A DNA stretch of 64,000 nt from Thermoanaerobacterales bacterium (GCA_012840135.1 DUMA01000005.1:62001-126000), one strand, 5' to 3'; shown: positions 16,821 to 26,200, counted from the stretch's first letter. Notes: generated from the letters alone by a model not told the origin. Numbers and translations are program-made.

Positions 16821-18537
16821 AATAAACGGTGTAGATGTCCAGGTGGAAGAAGGCTCCACCATCCTGGATGCAGCTAAAAAGGCCGGGGTATACATTCCAA
16901 CCCTCTGTCACCGGGAGGATTTGAAGGCCATGGGAGTATGCCGGCTCTGCGTGGTGGAAGTCAAGGGGGCCAAAACCCTGCAGGCGTCCTGCGTCACACC
17001 GGCGGCGGAAGGCATGGAAGTAAGAACCAATACTCCCTTTATAAGAAAAGCACGGAAGACCATCCTGGAACTCATTCTGTCGAACCATCCAATGGAATGT
17101 CCTACATGCCTCAGAAACGGAAATTGTGAACTACAGAAGCTCTCAAGCCAGCTCAATATTACCGAAATGCCCTTTGAGGGAGAAAGATCCCGTTACGAAA
17201 AGGATGAAACCACCCCCGCCATTGTTCGGGACCCAAATAAGTGCATTCTTTGCCGGCGCTGTGTCAATGTGTGCAATGACATCCAGGGTATTGGTGTACT
17301 GGAACCCCATCACCGGGGCTTCAGGACCTCCATTGACCCGTCCTTCTGCGAGGGGTTGTACCGTATGCCATGCAGCCAGTGCGGCCAGTGTGTAATGGCA
17401 TGTCCTACCGGCGCTTTGACCGAAAGGGACGATACGGAAAAAGTTTTTGAAGCCCTGGCAGATCCAAATAAATTTGTAGTGGTGCAGACGGCTCCGGCGG
17501 TAAGAGTGGCTCTGGGAGAAGCTTTTGGCATGGAACCCGGCAGTATTGTCACCGGGCAGATGGTGGCAGCCCTTCGTAAACTGGGATTTGACAGGGTGTT
17601 CGATACGGACTTTACCGCAGACCTCACCATCATGGAAGAGGGCAGCGAGTTCATAGAGCGCCTTGAAGCCGGAGGGAAATTGCCCCTCATCACTTCCTGC
17701 AGCCCGGGATGGATAAAATTCTGCGAGCATTTTTATCCGGAATTCCTCGACAATCTTTCCACCTGCAAATCTCCCCAGCAGATGATGGGCGCTCTGATAA
17801 AGACCTACTATGCCGCAAAAGCAGGGCTTAATCCTGAAAATATAGTTGTGGTGTCGGTGATGCCGTGCACAGCCAAAAAATTCGAGGCTCAGAGAGGGGA
17901 AATGGTATCCAGCGGATACATCGATGTGGATATAGCTATAACTACCAGGGAACTTTCCAGAATGATAAAGGAAATGGGAATAGATATTTCCAAACTGGAG
18001 CCCGAGGAATACGATCTGCCGCTGGGCATATCCACCGGTGCCGGCGTCATATTCGGAGCCACCGGCGGGGTTATGGAAGCGGCCATCAGAACAGCATATG
18101 AACTGGTGAGCGGTAAGGAGTTGGAAGACATTAATTTTACTCCGGTAAGAGGCCTTAACGGGATAAAAGAAGCGGAGCTAGCCATCAACGGCACCATTTT
18201 AAAAGCCGCCGTAGCACATGGCCTGGCCAATGCGCGAAAGCTTCTCGAAGCCGTGAAAGCCGGACAAAAAACATACCATTTTATAGAAGTTATGGCATGT
18301 CCGGGCGGCTGTTTGGGAGGAGGAGGCCAGATTATTCCCACGGATAATGACGTAAGACAAAAGCGCATGCAGGCCATATATGAGGCCGATAAATCCATGA
18401 GGCTAAGGAAATCCCATGAAAATCCGGCAGTACAGCAGCTTTACAGGGATTTTCTGATAAAGCCCTTGAGCCACAGGGCTCATGAACTTCTCCATACCGA
18501 TTACACCCCAAGACCCAGGGTTTTGGCCCGGGAATAA
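16807..18537 (+). CDS. hydA: [FeFe]-hydrogenase catalytic subunit A (operon 2)
   Basis: 576 residues, same architecture as HydA of operon 1: [2Fe-2S] (C-x10-C-x2-C near residue 35), His-ligated [4Fe-4S] (HPMECPTCLRNGNC), two further [4Fe-4S] clusters, and the H-cluster domain with TSCSPGW, MPCTAKKFEAQ and ACPGGCLGGGGQI. All H-cluster loops are kept, so unlike an H-cluster-free transhydrogenase subunit it should still handle H2. The start overlaps the fused hydB by 14 bp and has GGAGGG upstream. The stop codon lies in the loop of a terminator. Confidence 0.94.
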   Translation: MLNLKINGVDVQVEEGSTILDAAKKAGVYIPTLCHREDLKAMGVCRLCVVEVKGAKTLQASCVTPAAEGMEVRTNTPFIRKARKTILELILSNHPMECPTCLRNGNCELQKLSSQLNITEMPFEGERSRYEKDETTPAIVRDPNKCILCRRCVNVCNDIQGIGVLEPHHRGFRTSIDPSFCEGLYRMPCSQCGQCVMACPTGALTERDDTEKVFEALADPNKFVVVQTAPAVRVALGEAFGMEPGSIVTGQMVAALRKLGFDRVFDTDFTADLTIMEEGSEFIERLEAGGKLPLITSCSPGWIKFCEHFYPEFLDNLSTCKSPQQMMGALIKTYYAAKAGLNPENIVVVSVMPCTAKKFEAQRGEMVSSGYIDVDIAITTRELSRMIKEMGIDISKLEPEEYDLPLGISTGAGVIFGATGGVMEAAIRTAYELVSGKELEDINFTPVRGLNGIKEAELAINGTILKAAVAHGLANARKLLEAVKAGQKTYHFIEVMACPGGCLGGGGQIIPTDNDVRQKRMQAIYEADKSMRLRKSHENPAVQQLYRDFLIKPLSHRAHELLHTDYTPRPRVLARE

Positions 18538-18552
18538 TCCCCGGGCTTTTTT
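18526..18552 (+). terminator. Intrinsic terminator of hydrogenase operon 2
   Basis: GCCCGGG (18526-18532) pairs with CCCGGGC (18540-18546), followed by TTTTTTG. The hydA2 stop codon is in the loop. Confidence 0.85.
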
Positions 18553-18850
18553 GTATTAATTTGAAAAATATTACAATCAAATTCTAACATATAATTATAG
18601 AACACGGGCTTTTTTTATTGTATAATGAATATGTGAAATTAGCTTTATAATCATCCTGCTATATTTATTGACAACTTTAAAAATTTTTTTGGTATCTGAA
18701 TTAAATAAATTGTATGCAATAACCGTTGTAATAATGTATACTATATACTTGTGAAAAGAAATATTAGCTTAAAAAGGATTATTTTAAAAGGTTTTTAAAA
18801 AAAAATGTCGAACTATTATTAGGTTTTACTTTAAAAGGAGAGGTGAAACG
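18553..18850. other. AT-rich intergenic region before rnf operon
   Basis: A 298-bp AT-rich gap that should hold the rnf promoter. Visible candidates are TTGACA at 18668 (only a poor -10 at the right distance) and TATACT at 18737 (no good -35). No Rex-like operator, riboswitch fold or open reading frame was convincing. A GGAGAGG ribosome binding site closes the region. Confidence 0.4.
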
Positions 18851-20167
18851 ATGCTCAAAACCTTCAGAGGAGGTATACATCCTCCTTACAATAAAGACCT
18901 TACAAAGCATAAACCTGTCGAGACGGCAAAATTGCCCGACAGGGTAATAATCCCCATGAGTCAGCATGTAGGGGCTCCATGCGAACCCATAGTAAAAGTT
19001 GGGGACCTGGTAAAAAAAGGCCAGAAGATTGGTGAAGCCAGGGCATTTGTATCAGCACCAATTCATGCCAGCATATCAGGCAAGGTGACGGCTGTGGAGC
19101 CAAGGCCTCATCCCGGTGGAGGCATGGTAATGTCGGTGGTGATAGAGTCCGATGGCAAGGACGAGCTGTTTGAAGGTATAAATGCTCCGAAACCCCTGGC
19201 AGAGCTCTCGCCTGACGAGATTAAAAACCTTATTCGGGAATCAGGCATAGTAGGTATGGGAGGTGCAGGTTTTCCCACTCAGGTAAAGTTGTCACCACCG
19301 CCCGGGAAGACCATTGATACCATCATAGTAAACGGTGCCGAGTGCGAACCGTATCTCACGGCGGACCACAGGTTGATGGTTGAAAGACCCGATGATGTAG
19401 TATTAGGTCTTGAGGCAATAATGAAGGCCACAGGAGTGAAAAATGGATATATTGCCATCGAAGAGAACAAGCCCGATGCCATTGAGGCCATCAGAAAGGC
19501 CATACAAGCAAAAGATGGCATCGAACTGGTAGAACTGGCTACCAAGTACCCTCAGGGCGGAGAAAAACAGCTCATAAATGCTGTCACCGGTCGGGAAGTG
19601 CCTTCGGGTGGTCTTCCTATGGATGTGCATGTTATAGTTGACAATGCCGGCACATGTGCTGCCATTGCAAATGCCATCAAAACCGGCATGCCTCTGGTGG
19701 AAAGGATAGCTACCGTAACAGGCACAGCAGTAAATGAACCCAAGAACCTTTTAATAAGAATAGGAACACCCTTTTCCGAAATTATTGAACAGTGTGGAGG
19801 ATTTAAGGGAGAAGCGGGCAAGGTTATTATGGGGGGCCCCATGATGGGTCTTGCCCAGTCGGTGCTGGATGTACCTGCCATAAAAGGGACTTCAGGTATA
19901 CTTGTACTGGCTAAAAATGATGTTGTTTTATCAGAGCAATCGCCTTGCATACGTTGCGCCCGCTGCGTGGATGCGTGCCCCATACATCTGTTGCCAACCA
20001 CACTGGGTAAATTTGCTGAAAGAGGTATGTGGACCGAAGCCGAAGAGTATCACGCCCTCGATTGTATAGAGTGCGGATGCTGCGCTTACGTATGTCCTGC
20101 CCATATACCTTTGACTCAGCTCATAAGACTTGCCAAAAATCATATTATGGCTGCGAAAAAGAAATAG
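18851..20167 (+). CDS. rnfC: Rnf complex subunit RnfC
   Basis: 438 residues. RnfC is the peripheral NADH/Fe-S subunit of the membrane Rnf complex, which couples ferredoxin oxidation by NAD+ to ion export. N-terminal domain (FRGGIHPPYNKDLT), a NuoF-like nucleotide region (GMGGAGFPTQVKL, NGAECEPYLTADHRLM), and two [4Fe-4S] motifs at the C-terminus (CIRCARCVDACP near 365, CIECGCCAYVCP near 404). First gene of the C-D-G-E-A-B order usual in Clostridia. Confidence 0.96.
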   Translation: MLKTFRGGIHPPYNKDLTKHKPVETAKLPDRVIIPMSQHVGAPCEPIVKVGDLVKKGQKIGEARAFVSAPIHASISGKVTAVEPRPHPGGGMVMSVVIESDGKDELFEGINAPKPLAELSPDEIKNLIRESGIVGMGGAGFPTQVKLSPPPGKTIDTIIVNGAECEPYLTADHRLMVERPDDVVLGLEAIMKATGVKNGYIAIEENKPDAIEAIRKAIQAKDGIELVELATKYPQGGEKQLINAVTGREVPSGGLPMDVHVIVDNAGTCAAIANAIKTGMPLVERIATVTGTAVNEPKNLLIRIGTPFSEIIEQCGGFKGEAGKVIMGGPMMGLAQSVLDVPAIKGTSGILVLAKNDVVLSEQSPCIRCARCVDACPIHLLPTTLGKFAERGMWTEAEEYHALDCIECGCCAYVCPAHIPLTQLIRLAKNHIMAAKKK

Positions 20168-20246
20168 AAATAGATTTAAACGGAATATATATGACATAAG
20201 ATTTAAATAAAATATTTATTTATGAAGAGGCAGGAGGGATAATTGG

Positions 20247-21170
20247 ATGGGAGAATATAAGTTTATTACCACTTCATCTCCCCATATTCATTCGGGAGAA
20301 AGTGTTCAGAGAATTATGTTCAACGTGGCAGGTGCTTTAATGTTGCCAGCAGCTGCCGGGATATATTTTTTCGGGTTGAGAGCTTTGGTTCTCATTATTA
20401 TTACTACTCTCGCAGCCGTTCTGACCGAGGCGATTTTTCAAAAACTCAGGGGCAAGCCCATCACCGTTTGGGATGGCAGTGCCGTGGTAACTGGGATTCT
20501 TCTGGCATTGAACCTGCCGCCGGGACTTCCACTCTGGATGGCGGTGGTGGGCGCTGCAATAGCTATATCCCTGGGAAAACAAGTATACGGCGGTATTGGA
20601 ATGAACCCCTTCAATCCGGCTCTCATTGGCAGGGTGTTTTTGATGATTACCTTCCCGGTACAGATGACTACATGGATAAATCCGGTGGATGGCACCACTG
20701 GCGCCACGCCTTTGCAAATCATGAAAATGCAGGGGGTTTCTACTGATTATATAAAACTTTTCCTGGGAAATATAGGCGGTTCTTTAGGGGAAACTTCTGC
20801 TTTCATGATTATATTAGGAGGATTATACCTTTTGTATAAAGGCTATATTGAATGGAGAATTCCCGGATTTTATCTGGGGACAGTGGCAATCTTATCGGTA
20901 GTATTAGGTCGGGATCCGATCTTTGAACTTCTTTCAGGTGGCCTGATGCTGGGAGCCTTTTTCATGGCCACTGATATGGTAACCTCGCCTATAAGCAGGC
21001 TTGGCAAGATTATTTTTGGTATCGGAGCCGGAATCTTTACTGTAATTATAAGGTTTTACGGAGGGTACCCCGAAGGCGTGTCTTTTTCTATCCTTTTAAT
21101 GAATGCCTTTACTCCGGTAATTAATAGATACACCGTGCCAAGGATTTACGGGGAGGTGAAGGTCAGATGA
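20247..21170 (+). CDS. rnfD: Rnf complex membrane subunit RnfD
   Basis: 307 residues, about nine membrane segments. The covalent-flavin motif TGATPL (in VDGTTGATPLQIMK near residue 153) marks the threonine that carries FMN in this family. GMNPFNPALIGRVF is a conserved RnfD/NqrB stretch. An 80-bp gap separates it from rnfC; it overlaps rnfG by 4 bp. Confidence 0.95.
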   Translation: MGEYKFITTSSPHIHSGESVQRIMFNVAGALMLPAAAGIYFFGLRALVLIIITTLAAVLTEAIFQKLRGKPITVWDGSAVVTGILLALNLPPGLPLWMAVVGAAIAISLGKQVYGGIGMNPFNPALIGRVFLMITFPVQMTTWINPVDGTTGATPLQIMKMQGVSTDYIKLFLGNIGGSLGETSAFMIILGGLYLLYKGYIEWRIPGFYLGTVAILSVVLGRDPIFELLSGGLMLGAFFMATDMVTSPISRLGKIIFGIGAGIFTVIIRFYGGYPEGVSFSILLMNAFTPVINRYTVPRIYGEVKVR

Positions 21171-21709
21171 ACCAGTATACGAGGATGATAGTGGTCCTTG
21201 TGGCAATTTCCCTTGCAGCCGGGGCATTACTGGCATTTTCTTATGAAGTGACAAACCCAAAGATTCAGGAGCAAGCCCAACAGGCCCTCGAGCAGGCGGT
21301 TATGAAAGTTATTCCTGGGGCGGAAAAAATGACAACGGTTGAAAAGGAAGGGATGACGCTCTATATAGGAACGGACAACCAGGGAAATAAAAAAGGCATC
21401 GCTTTTAAAACTACCGGCTCAGGTTTTAGTGGTCCTATAGAGATAATGGTTGGATATAATCCGAAAGAAGGCAAACTTACGGGTATTGAAATACTTTCAA
21501 TGTCTGAAACTCCGGGCCTTGGTGCCAGGATAAAAGAACCGGCATTTACGGATCAGTTCAAGGGCAAATCCGTAAAGGATGATTTTATTCCTAAAAAGGA
21601 TGTTAAGGTTATTACGGGTGCCACCATTTCTCCTGCGGCTGTTTCAAAAGCCATAAAAAGTTCCCTGGCTACAGTCACAAAAATTTATCCCGTGGGAGGC
21701 GATTTTTAA
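21167..21709 (+). CDS. rnfG: Rnf complex flavoprotein RnfG
   Basis: 180 residues with one N-terminal membrane anchor (MIVVLVAISLAAGALLAFSY) and an outward-facing FMN-binding domain. TGATIS in VITGATISPAAV near residue 147 is the flavinylation motif. MSETPGLGARIKEP is the conserved loop of the family. It overlaps rnfD by 4 bp and rnfE by 1 bp (TAATG). Confidence 0.94.
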   Translation: MNQYTRMIVVLVAISLAAGALLAFSYEVTNPKIQEQAQQALEQAVMKVIPGAEKMTTVEKEGMTLYIGTDNQGNKKGIAFKTTGSGFSGPIEIMVGYNPKEGKLTGIEILSMSETPGLGARIKEPAFTDQFKGKSVKDDFIPKKDVKVITGATISPAAVSKAIKSSLATVTKIYPVGGDF

Positions 21710-22314
21710 TGGTTAAAGATTTTGTCAACGGTCTTTGGGGAGAGAATCCAATATTTAGAGCGGTTATAGGCATATGCTCGGCCCTTGCGGTAACGACGGC
21801 CGGCCAGAATGGTATCGCCATGGGTCTGGCGTTGACATTTGTGCTTACATGTTCAAGTATACTGGTTTCGATTTTGAAAAATATCATTCCATCAAAAGTT
21901 AGAATACCGTGTTATATTATCGTTATTGCTACCTTTACTACTATAGTTGACCTCTTTATGAAAGCTTATTTCCCGGCCTTATACCAGGTGATGGGGATCT
22001 TTATTCCCCTGATCGTGGTAAATTGCATAGTTTTGTGGAGAGCTGAGGGCTTTGCATCGAAAATGAGTTTAATCAGGTCTATCGCCGATGCTCTGGGGAT
22101 GGGTCTTGGATATGCGTGGGCCATTACGCTCATTAGTATAGTGAGGGAAATTCTTGGTTCCGGAACCCTGTTTGGAATACACATAATGGGAGCGAATTTC
22201 ACTCACTGGGTGATTATGCTGCTTCCTCCGGGGGCATTTTTGGTGATGGGCATACTGGTAGGAATAATGAATATGATCACAAGAAAGCCCGTAAAAAATA
22301 CTCACTGCCACTAA
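21709..22314 (+). CDS. rnfE: Rnf complex membrane subunit RnfE
   Basis: 201 residues, six predicted membrane helices, paralogous to RnfA. The motif ENPIFRAVIGICSALAVT near the N-terminus and CIVLWRAEGFASK are typical of RnfE/NqrD; a paired Cys in RnfA/RnfE holds an intramembrane iron site. Its start overlaps the rnfG stop by one base. Confidence 0.94.
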   Translation: MVKDFVNGLWGENPIFRAVIGICSALAVTTAGQNGIAMGLALTFVLTCSSILVSILKNIIPSKVRIPCYIIVIATFTTIVDLFMKAYFPALYQVMGIFIPLIVVNCIVLWRAEGFASKMSLIRSIADALGMGLGYAWAITLISIVREILGSGTLFGIHIMGANFTHWVIMLLPPGAFLVMGILVGIMNMITRKPVKNTHCH

Positions 22315-22329
22315 AGGAGGTGGTACATT

Positions 22330-22917
22330 ATGCTGAAGGAATTGTTTTTCATAATTGTAAGCTCGGTTTTGGTTAACAACTTTGTTTTTTCTAGATTTTT
22401 GGGCAATTGCCCCTTTCTAGGGGTCTCCAGTAAAACGGAAACTGCTGTAGGCATGGGCATGGCTACTACTTTCGTTTTGACTATGACGGCAGTTGCCGCT
22501 TACTTTATCCAGCATTATATTCTGATGCCCTTTGGCCTGGCTCCCTTTTTACAGATAGTTTCTTTTATCCTCGTAATTGCTTCACTGGTGCAGCTGGTGG
22601 AGATGGTGGTATTAAAGATAAGTCCTGCGCTATACAATGCTTTTGGTATATATCTGCCTTTAATTACTACTAACTGTATAGTGCTGGCGGTGGCGCTTTT
22701 AATTCCATTAAAAAATTACAATCTTATTGAAAGTACTATATTCGGTTTAGGTGCAGGCTTAGGCTTTACTCTGGCTTTAATATTAATGTCCGGGATCCGG
22801 GAAGACATGGAATTTGGTGACGTGCCCGATGCTTTAAAAGGACCGGCTATAGTGTTTATTACCGCTGGCTTGCTTGCCATGATATTTTTGGGTTTTGCAG
22901 GCCTCGTGCCGCTATGA
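22330..22917 (+). CDS. rnfA: Rnf complex membrane subunit RnfA
   Basis: 195 residues, six predicted membrane helices, with the family motifs VLVNNFVFSRFLGNCPFLGVS and TTNCIVLAVALL. It pairs with RnfE in the membrane. A GGAGG site 9 bp before the ATG. It is followed by a 91-bp gap without a terminator, so rnfB is in the same transcript. Confidence 0.95.
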   Translation: MLKELFFIIVSSVLVNNFVFSRFLGNCPFLGVSSKTETAVGMGMATTFVLTMTAVAAYFIQHYILMPFGLAPFLQIVSFILVIASLVQLVEMVVLKISPALYNAFGIYLPLITTNCIVLAVALLIPLKNYNLIESTIFGLGAGLGFTLALILMSGIREDMEFGDVPDALKGPAIVFITAGLLAMIFLGFAGLVPL

Positions 22918-23008
22918 TATAATACCAGAGGAATATAGAGTTAATTGAAGAGTTAAATATAACCTGAATTTAAGAAGGTACTGTGGTGAAATATCGGAGG
23001 TGAAAGTA

Positions 23009-24043
23009 ATGCCAAATTTGATATTAATTTCAACATTGAGCATGGCGGGTTTAGGCTTTATATTAGGGGGAGGCCTTGTAATTGCATCTAAAAAATTTGC
23101 TGTAGAAAATGACCCCAGAATTGATGAAGTTCTCGGAGCGTTGCCCGGTGCTAACTGTGGCGCCTGCGGTTTTCCCGGTTGTTCAGGCCTTGCAAAAGCC
23201 ATTGTGGAGGGCAAAGCCCCTGCCAATGGATGTGTAGTGGGTGGACAAAATGTGGCAAAGAAGGTTGCCAGTATCATGGGCATGTCGGATGCGGGAGCTT
23301 CTGCTGATAGAAAAATAGCCCGGGTGTTGTGCCAGGGAGGAAAGGCCGAGGCCAGGCTCAAGGCTGATTACCATGGGGTAAAATCCTGCAGGGCAGCATC
23401 GATGGTGAACGGGGGGCCCAAAGGATGTCCTTATGCATGTATCGGCTTTGGAGATTGCGCCGGGGTTTGTCCCTTTGATGCCATCACCATGAGCGAGAAT
23501 GGACTTCCGGTCATCGATGAGGAAAAATGCACCGGTTGCGGTTTATGTGTGAAAGAATGTCCCAAGTCTGTAATAGCCTTAACACCTGAAAAAAATGAAG
23601 TTCACGTGCGCTGCAGAGCAACATTGAAGGGCAAGGATACCAGGGCGGTGTGCGATGTTGGCTGTATTGCCTGCAAAAAGTGCGAGAAAGAGTGCCCCTT
23701 TGACGCCATCCATGTCGTCAACAATGTAGCTGTTATAGATTATGAAAAGTGCCGCAACTGCATGAAGTGTGTTGAGGCATGCCCCACAAAGACCATAACG
23801 GCAGCTTTTACCGAACGTAAAAAAGCTGTCATAGATGATAAATGCATAGGCTGCACTATTTGTGCAAAAAATTGTCCGGCAAATGCCATAACAGGTGAAG
23901 TCAAGAAAAAACATGCAGTAAATCAGGAACTCTGCATCGGCTGTAGCATTTGTGAGGAGAAATGCCCCAAGGGTGCAATAACTATGGTCAGGAACGGACA
24001 GAAAGCGAATAATCACTGTGCATCCTGTAATGCAGCCAAATGA
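23009..24043 (+). CDS. rnfB: Rnf complex ferredoxin-interacting subunit RnfB
   Basis: 344 residues from the ATG at 23009; a GTG at 23000 lies inside the GGAGGTG ribosome binding site and is rejected. One N-terminal membrane anchor, a four-Cys Fe-S domain (NCGACGFPGCSG plus a later Cys), then a long array of [4Fe-4S] ferredoxin motifs, including CTGCGLCVKECP, CIACKKCEKECP, CRNCMKCVEACP, CIGCTICAKNCP and CIGCSICEEKCP. This extended ferredoxin-like tail is typical of acetogen and clostridial RnfB and makes it the entry point for ferredoxin electrons. Last rnf gene. Confidence 0.95.
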   Translation: MPNLILISTLSMAGLGFILGGGLVIASKKFAVENDPRIDEVLGALPGANCGACGFPGCSGLAKAIVEGKAPANGCVVGGQNVAKKVASIMGMSDAGASADRKIARVLCQGGKAEARLKADYHGVKSCRAASMVNGGPKGCPYACIGFGDCAGVCPFDAITMSENGLPVIDEEKCTGCGLCVKECPKSVIALTPEKNEVHVRCRATLKGKDTRAVCDVGCIACKKCEKECPFDAIHVVNNVAVIDYEKCRNCMKCVEACPTKTITAAFTERKKAVIDDKCIGCTICAKNCPANAITGEVKKKHAVNQELCIGCSICEEKCPKGAITMVRNGQKANNHCASCNAAK

Positions 24044-24134
24044 GAGGCAGGAAGTACAAGGTTATAGGTGGCAAATAGAGGAAATTGGCAAAGCCAGTTT
24101 CAATATTGAAAAATTTAGTTTATCCTGACGTAAG

Positions 24135-24169
24135 AGGAGAATACTTGATAAAAAGTATCTCCTTTTTTT
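24135..24169 (+). terminator. Intrinsic terminator of rnf operon
   Basis: AGGAGA(A)TACTT pairs with AAGTATCTCCT with one bulged A, followed by seven T. Located 92 bp after rnfB. Confidence 0.8.
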
Positions 24170-24278
24170 ATGCCCAAAAAGTGAGTCAGGTGACGGTTCT
24201 GTGACTCATCACTCCCAAAAACAAAATTTAAAGGCCGGTAAAACCGGCCAAAATATTGTTTAATGAGAAATTTTTATC

Positions 24279-24307
24279 TTGACAAATAATAGAATGAAGG
24301 ATAATAT
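24279..24307 (+). promoter_or_regulatory. Sigma-A promoter of the corrinoid methyltransferase cluster
   Basis: TTGACA, 17-bp spacer, TAATAT: a perfect -35 and near-perfect -10, ending 61 bp before the first gene. The GGCCGGT hairpin just upstream could be a regulator site. Confidence 0.8.
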
Positions 24308-24368
24308 AAATATTAATATAAGTAATCCAATCAATTAACTCGGAAATAAAATATAAGGGGGAATCATT

Positions 24369-25031
24369 TTGAAAGACATCGATATATTGAAGACCATTGC
24401 CGATAATGTAGTGGAGATGGAAGAAGAACTTACGGCAAAAAATTCAAAAAAAGCATTGGAGATGAATATCAGTCCGCTCACCATCATCAATCAAGGGCTG
24501 GTAATCGGCATGAATGAGGCGGGCAGGCTCTTTGAGGAAAATGAATATTTTGTGCCGGAGCTGCTGCTATGCTCCGATGCCATGTACGCAGGACTTAAAG
24601 TGGTGACTCCCCATATTAAAAAAGAGGAAACTCATGTTTTGGGAAAGGTTGTCATAGGAGTTGTAGAAGGAGATACCCATGATATAGGGAAAAATCTGGT
24701 AAAAGTGCTTCTTCAGGCTTCAGGTTTTGAAATTATTGACCTGGGGAGGAATGTGCCTGCTCGAGACTTTGTAGATAAAGCAAAACAAGTCGATGCGGAT
24801 CTCATCTGCCTTTCCACACTGATGACTACAACTATGGGAGAAATGAAAAAAGTAATTGAGCTGTTGAAAGAAGAAAGATTGCGGGATAGGGTCAGAGTGC
24901 TGGTAGGCGGGGGCCCCATATCCGAAAGCTTTGCCCGGAACATAGGAGCGGACGGCTATGGTGAAAATGCGGCAGGAGCGGTCAGGGTTGCAAAGAGGGT
25001 TTTGAATATACCCGATGCACTGGCATCATGA
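24369..25031 (+). CDS. Corrinoid (B12-binding) methyl-carrier protein
   Basis: 220 residues of the MtaC/MtbC type: an N-terminal helical cap (LTIINQGLVIGMNEAGRLFEE) followed by a B12-binding Rossmann domain with the cobalt-ligating motif GDTHDIGKNLVK (His near residue 104) and VGGGPISE. It accepts a methyl group on Co(I) from one methyltransferase and passes it to another. The start is TTG after AAGGGGG. It heads the cluster after the promoter at 24279. Confidence 0.92.
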   Translation: MKDIDILKTIADNVVEMEEELTAKNSKKALEMNISPLTIINQGLVIGMNEAGRLFEENEYFVPELLLCSDAMYAGLKVVTPHIKKEETHVLGKVVIGVVEGDTHDIGKNLVKVLLQASGFEIIDLGRNVPARDFVDKAKQVDADLICLSTLMTTTMGEMKKVIELLKEERLRDRVRVLVGGGPISESFARNIGADGYGENAAGAVRVAKRVLNIPDALAS

Positions 25032-25122
25032 AGCGAAATTTTGCTTCCGAAGGAGTTTTACTCTAGTCAAAGCATAGCCGGAGTACATCCGAAAACTTGT
25101 AGTGAAAAAAGGAGAAAGGGTC

Positions 25123-26151
25123 ATGCGTGAAATAAATTTTAAGACACGATTACTTAATGCTATAAATAAAAAACCTGTAGACCGGGTCCCTGTCTTATGT
25201 CCCGGAGGCATGATGAATATGGCGGTGGTGGATGTGATGAAAGCCACTTCCTGCTTCTGGCCTGAGGCTCATATCGACCCGGAACAAATGGCAAGATTAT
25301 CCGTTGGGGTCCATTTGCTGGGAGGCATTGAAAACGCGGGGGTCCCATTTTGCATGACTGTGGAAGCGGAAGCCATGGGTGCAAAAGTCTATATGGGCAC
25401 CCGGGAGACCGAACCCCGGGTTGTGGAATATCCTTTAAATGCTATCGATGAATGGAGAAAACTTCCTGAACTTAACGAAACCCATTATCGGGTGGAGGTG
25501 GTGCTTGAAGCTATAAAAATACTTAAAAAAACCTATCCGGAAATACCTGTCATAGGCAACCTTACCGGGCCCATCAGTCTTGCCACATCTTTGATGGAAC
25601 CCATGGATTTTTATAAAGCCCTCCGGAAAAACCCCGGTGAGGCCATGGAATTTCTGGACTTTGTAGCCGAAAATATAGTAAAATTTGGAGTTGCTATGAC
25701 AAAAGCCGGAGCAGATGTCATAAACCTCGCAGATCCCAGCGGCACCGGAGAGATACTGGGGCCAAAGGTCTTTGGTGAAGCTGCTGTTCCGGTGATAAAT
25801 AAAATATCGGAATCCATAGAAGATGCTACCGGTGTACCTGTTATGGTCCATATTTGCGGGAGACTGCTTCCGGTACTTGACCAGTTGAAAAATATCAAAA
25901 GCAGGGTGTTGAGCATCGATGCCATAACAAATCTCCGAAAGGTGAAGCAAGCCCTACCTGAGAAGGTGGTCATGGGTAATGTCAGCACCTTTCTGCTGGA
26001 AAAAGGGACCCCGGAAAGGGTCAGGAAAGCCGCAAAGGTGTCGATAAACCAGGGGGCAGGTATATTATCCCCCGCCTGCGGCATAGGGGCCAACACTCCA
26101 ATTGAAAACATAAGAGCTATGGCCGATGCCGCAAAAATCGGAAGTGTGTAA
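25123..26151 (+). CDS. UroD-fold corrinoid methyltransferase (MtaA/MtbA-like)
   Basis: 342 residues from the ATG at 25123 (AGGAGAAAGG upstream; the GTG at 25102 is too early). Uroporphyrinogen-decarboxylase fold without decarboxylase function. The zinc motif HICG near residue 243 and a later Cys (SPACGIGANTP near 320) are the His-x-Cys...Cys ligands of thiol-activating methyltransferases. It may be the enzyme that passes the methyl group from the corrinoid protein to a thiol, or the substrate methyltransferase; sequence alone does not decide. Confidence 0.85.
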   Translation: MREINFKTRLLNAINKKPVDRVPVLCPGGMMNMAVVDVMKATSCFWPEAHIDPEQMARLSVGVHLLGGIENAGVPFCMTVEAEAMGAKVYMGTRETEPRVVEYPLNAIDEWRKLPELNETHYRVEVVLEAIKILKKTYPEIPVIGNLTGPISLATSLMEPMDFYKALRKNPGEAMEFLDFVAENIVKFGVAMTKAGADVINLADPSGTGEILGPKVFGEAAVPVINKISESIEDATGVPVMVHICGRLLPVLDQLKNIKSRVLSIDAITNLRKVKQALPEKVVMGNVSTFLLEKGTPERVRKAAKVSINQGAGILSPACGIGANTPIENIRAMADAAKIGSV

Positions 26152-26200
26152 AAGTAGATGGTTCGAATAATGCATGGCATGGAAGAGGGTACTTGTGAAA

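Larger units (their letters stand above)
24044..24368. other. Intergenic region between rnfB and corrinoid cluster
   Basis: 325 bp without a gene. It holds the rnf terminator, a TGAGTCA/TGACTCA inverted repeat (24182-24188, 24202-24208), a strong GGCCGGT-AAA-ACCGGCC hairpin (24233-24249) and the promoter at 24279. No cobalamin riboswitch features were recognised. The inverted repeats may be operator sites or minus-strand terminators. Confidence 0.5.

Noticed and set aside
23000-23008. GTG start for rnfB
   Set aside because: The GTG is part of the GGAGGTG ribosome binding site of the ATG at 23009.
24044-24368. Cobalamin riboswitch before the corrinoid cluster
   Set aside because: No B12-box-like sequence was found, and the promoter at 24279 leaves too short a leader.
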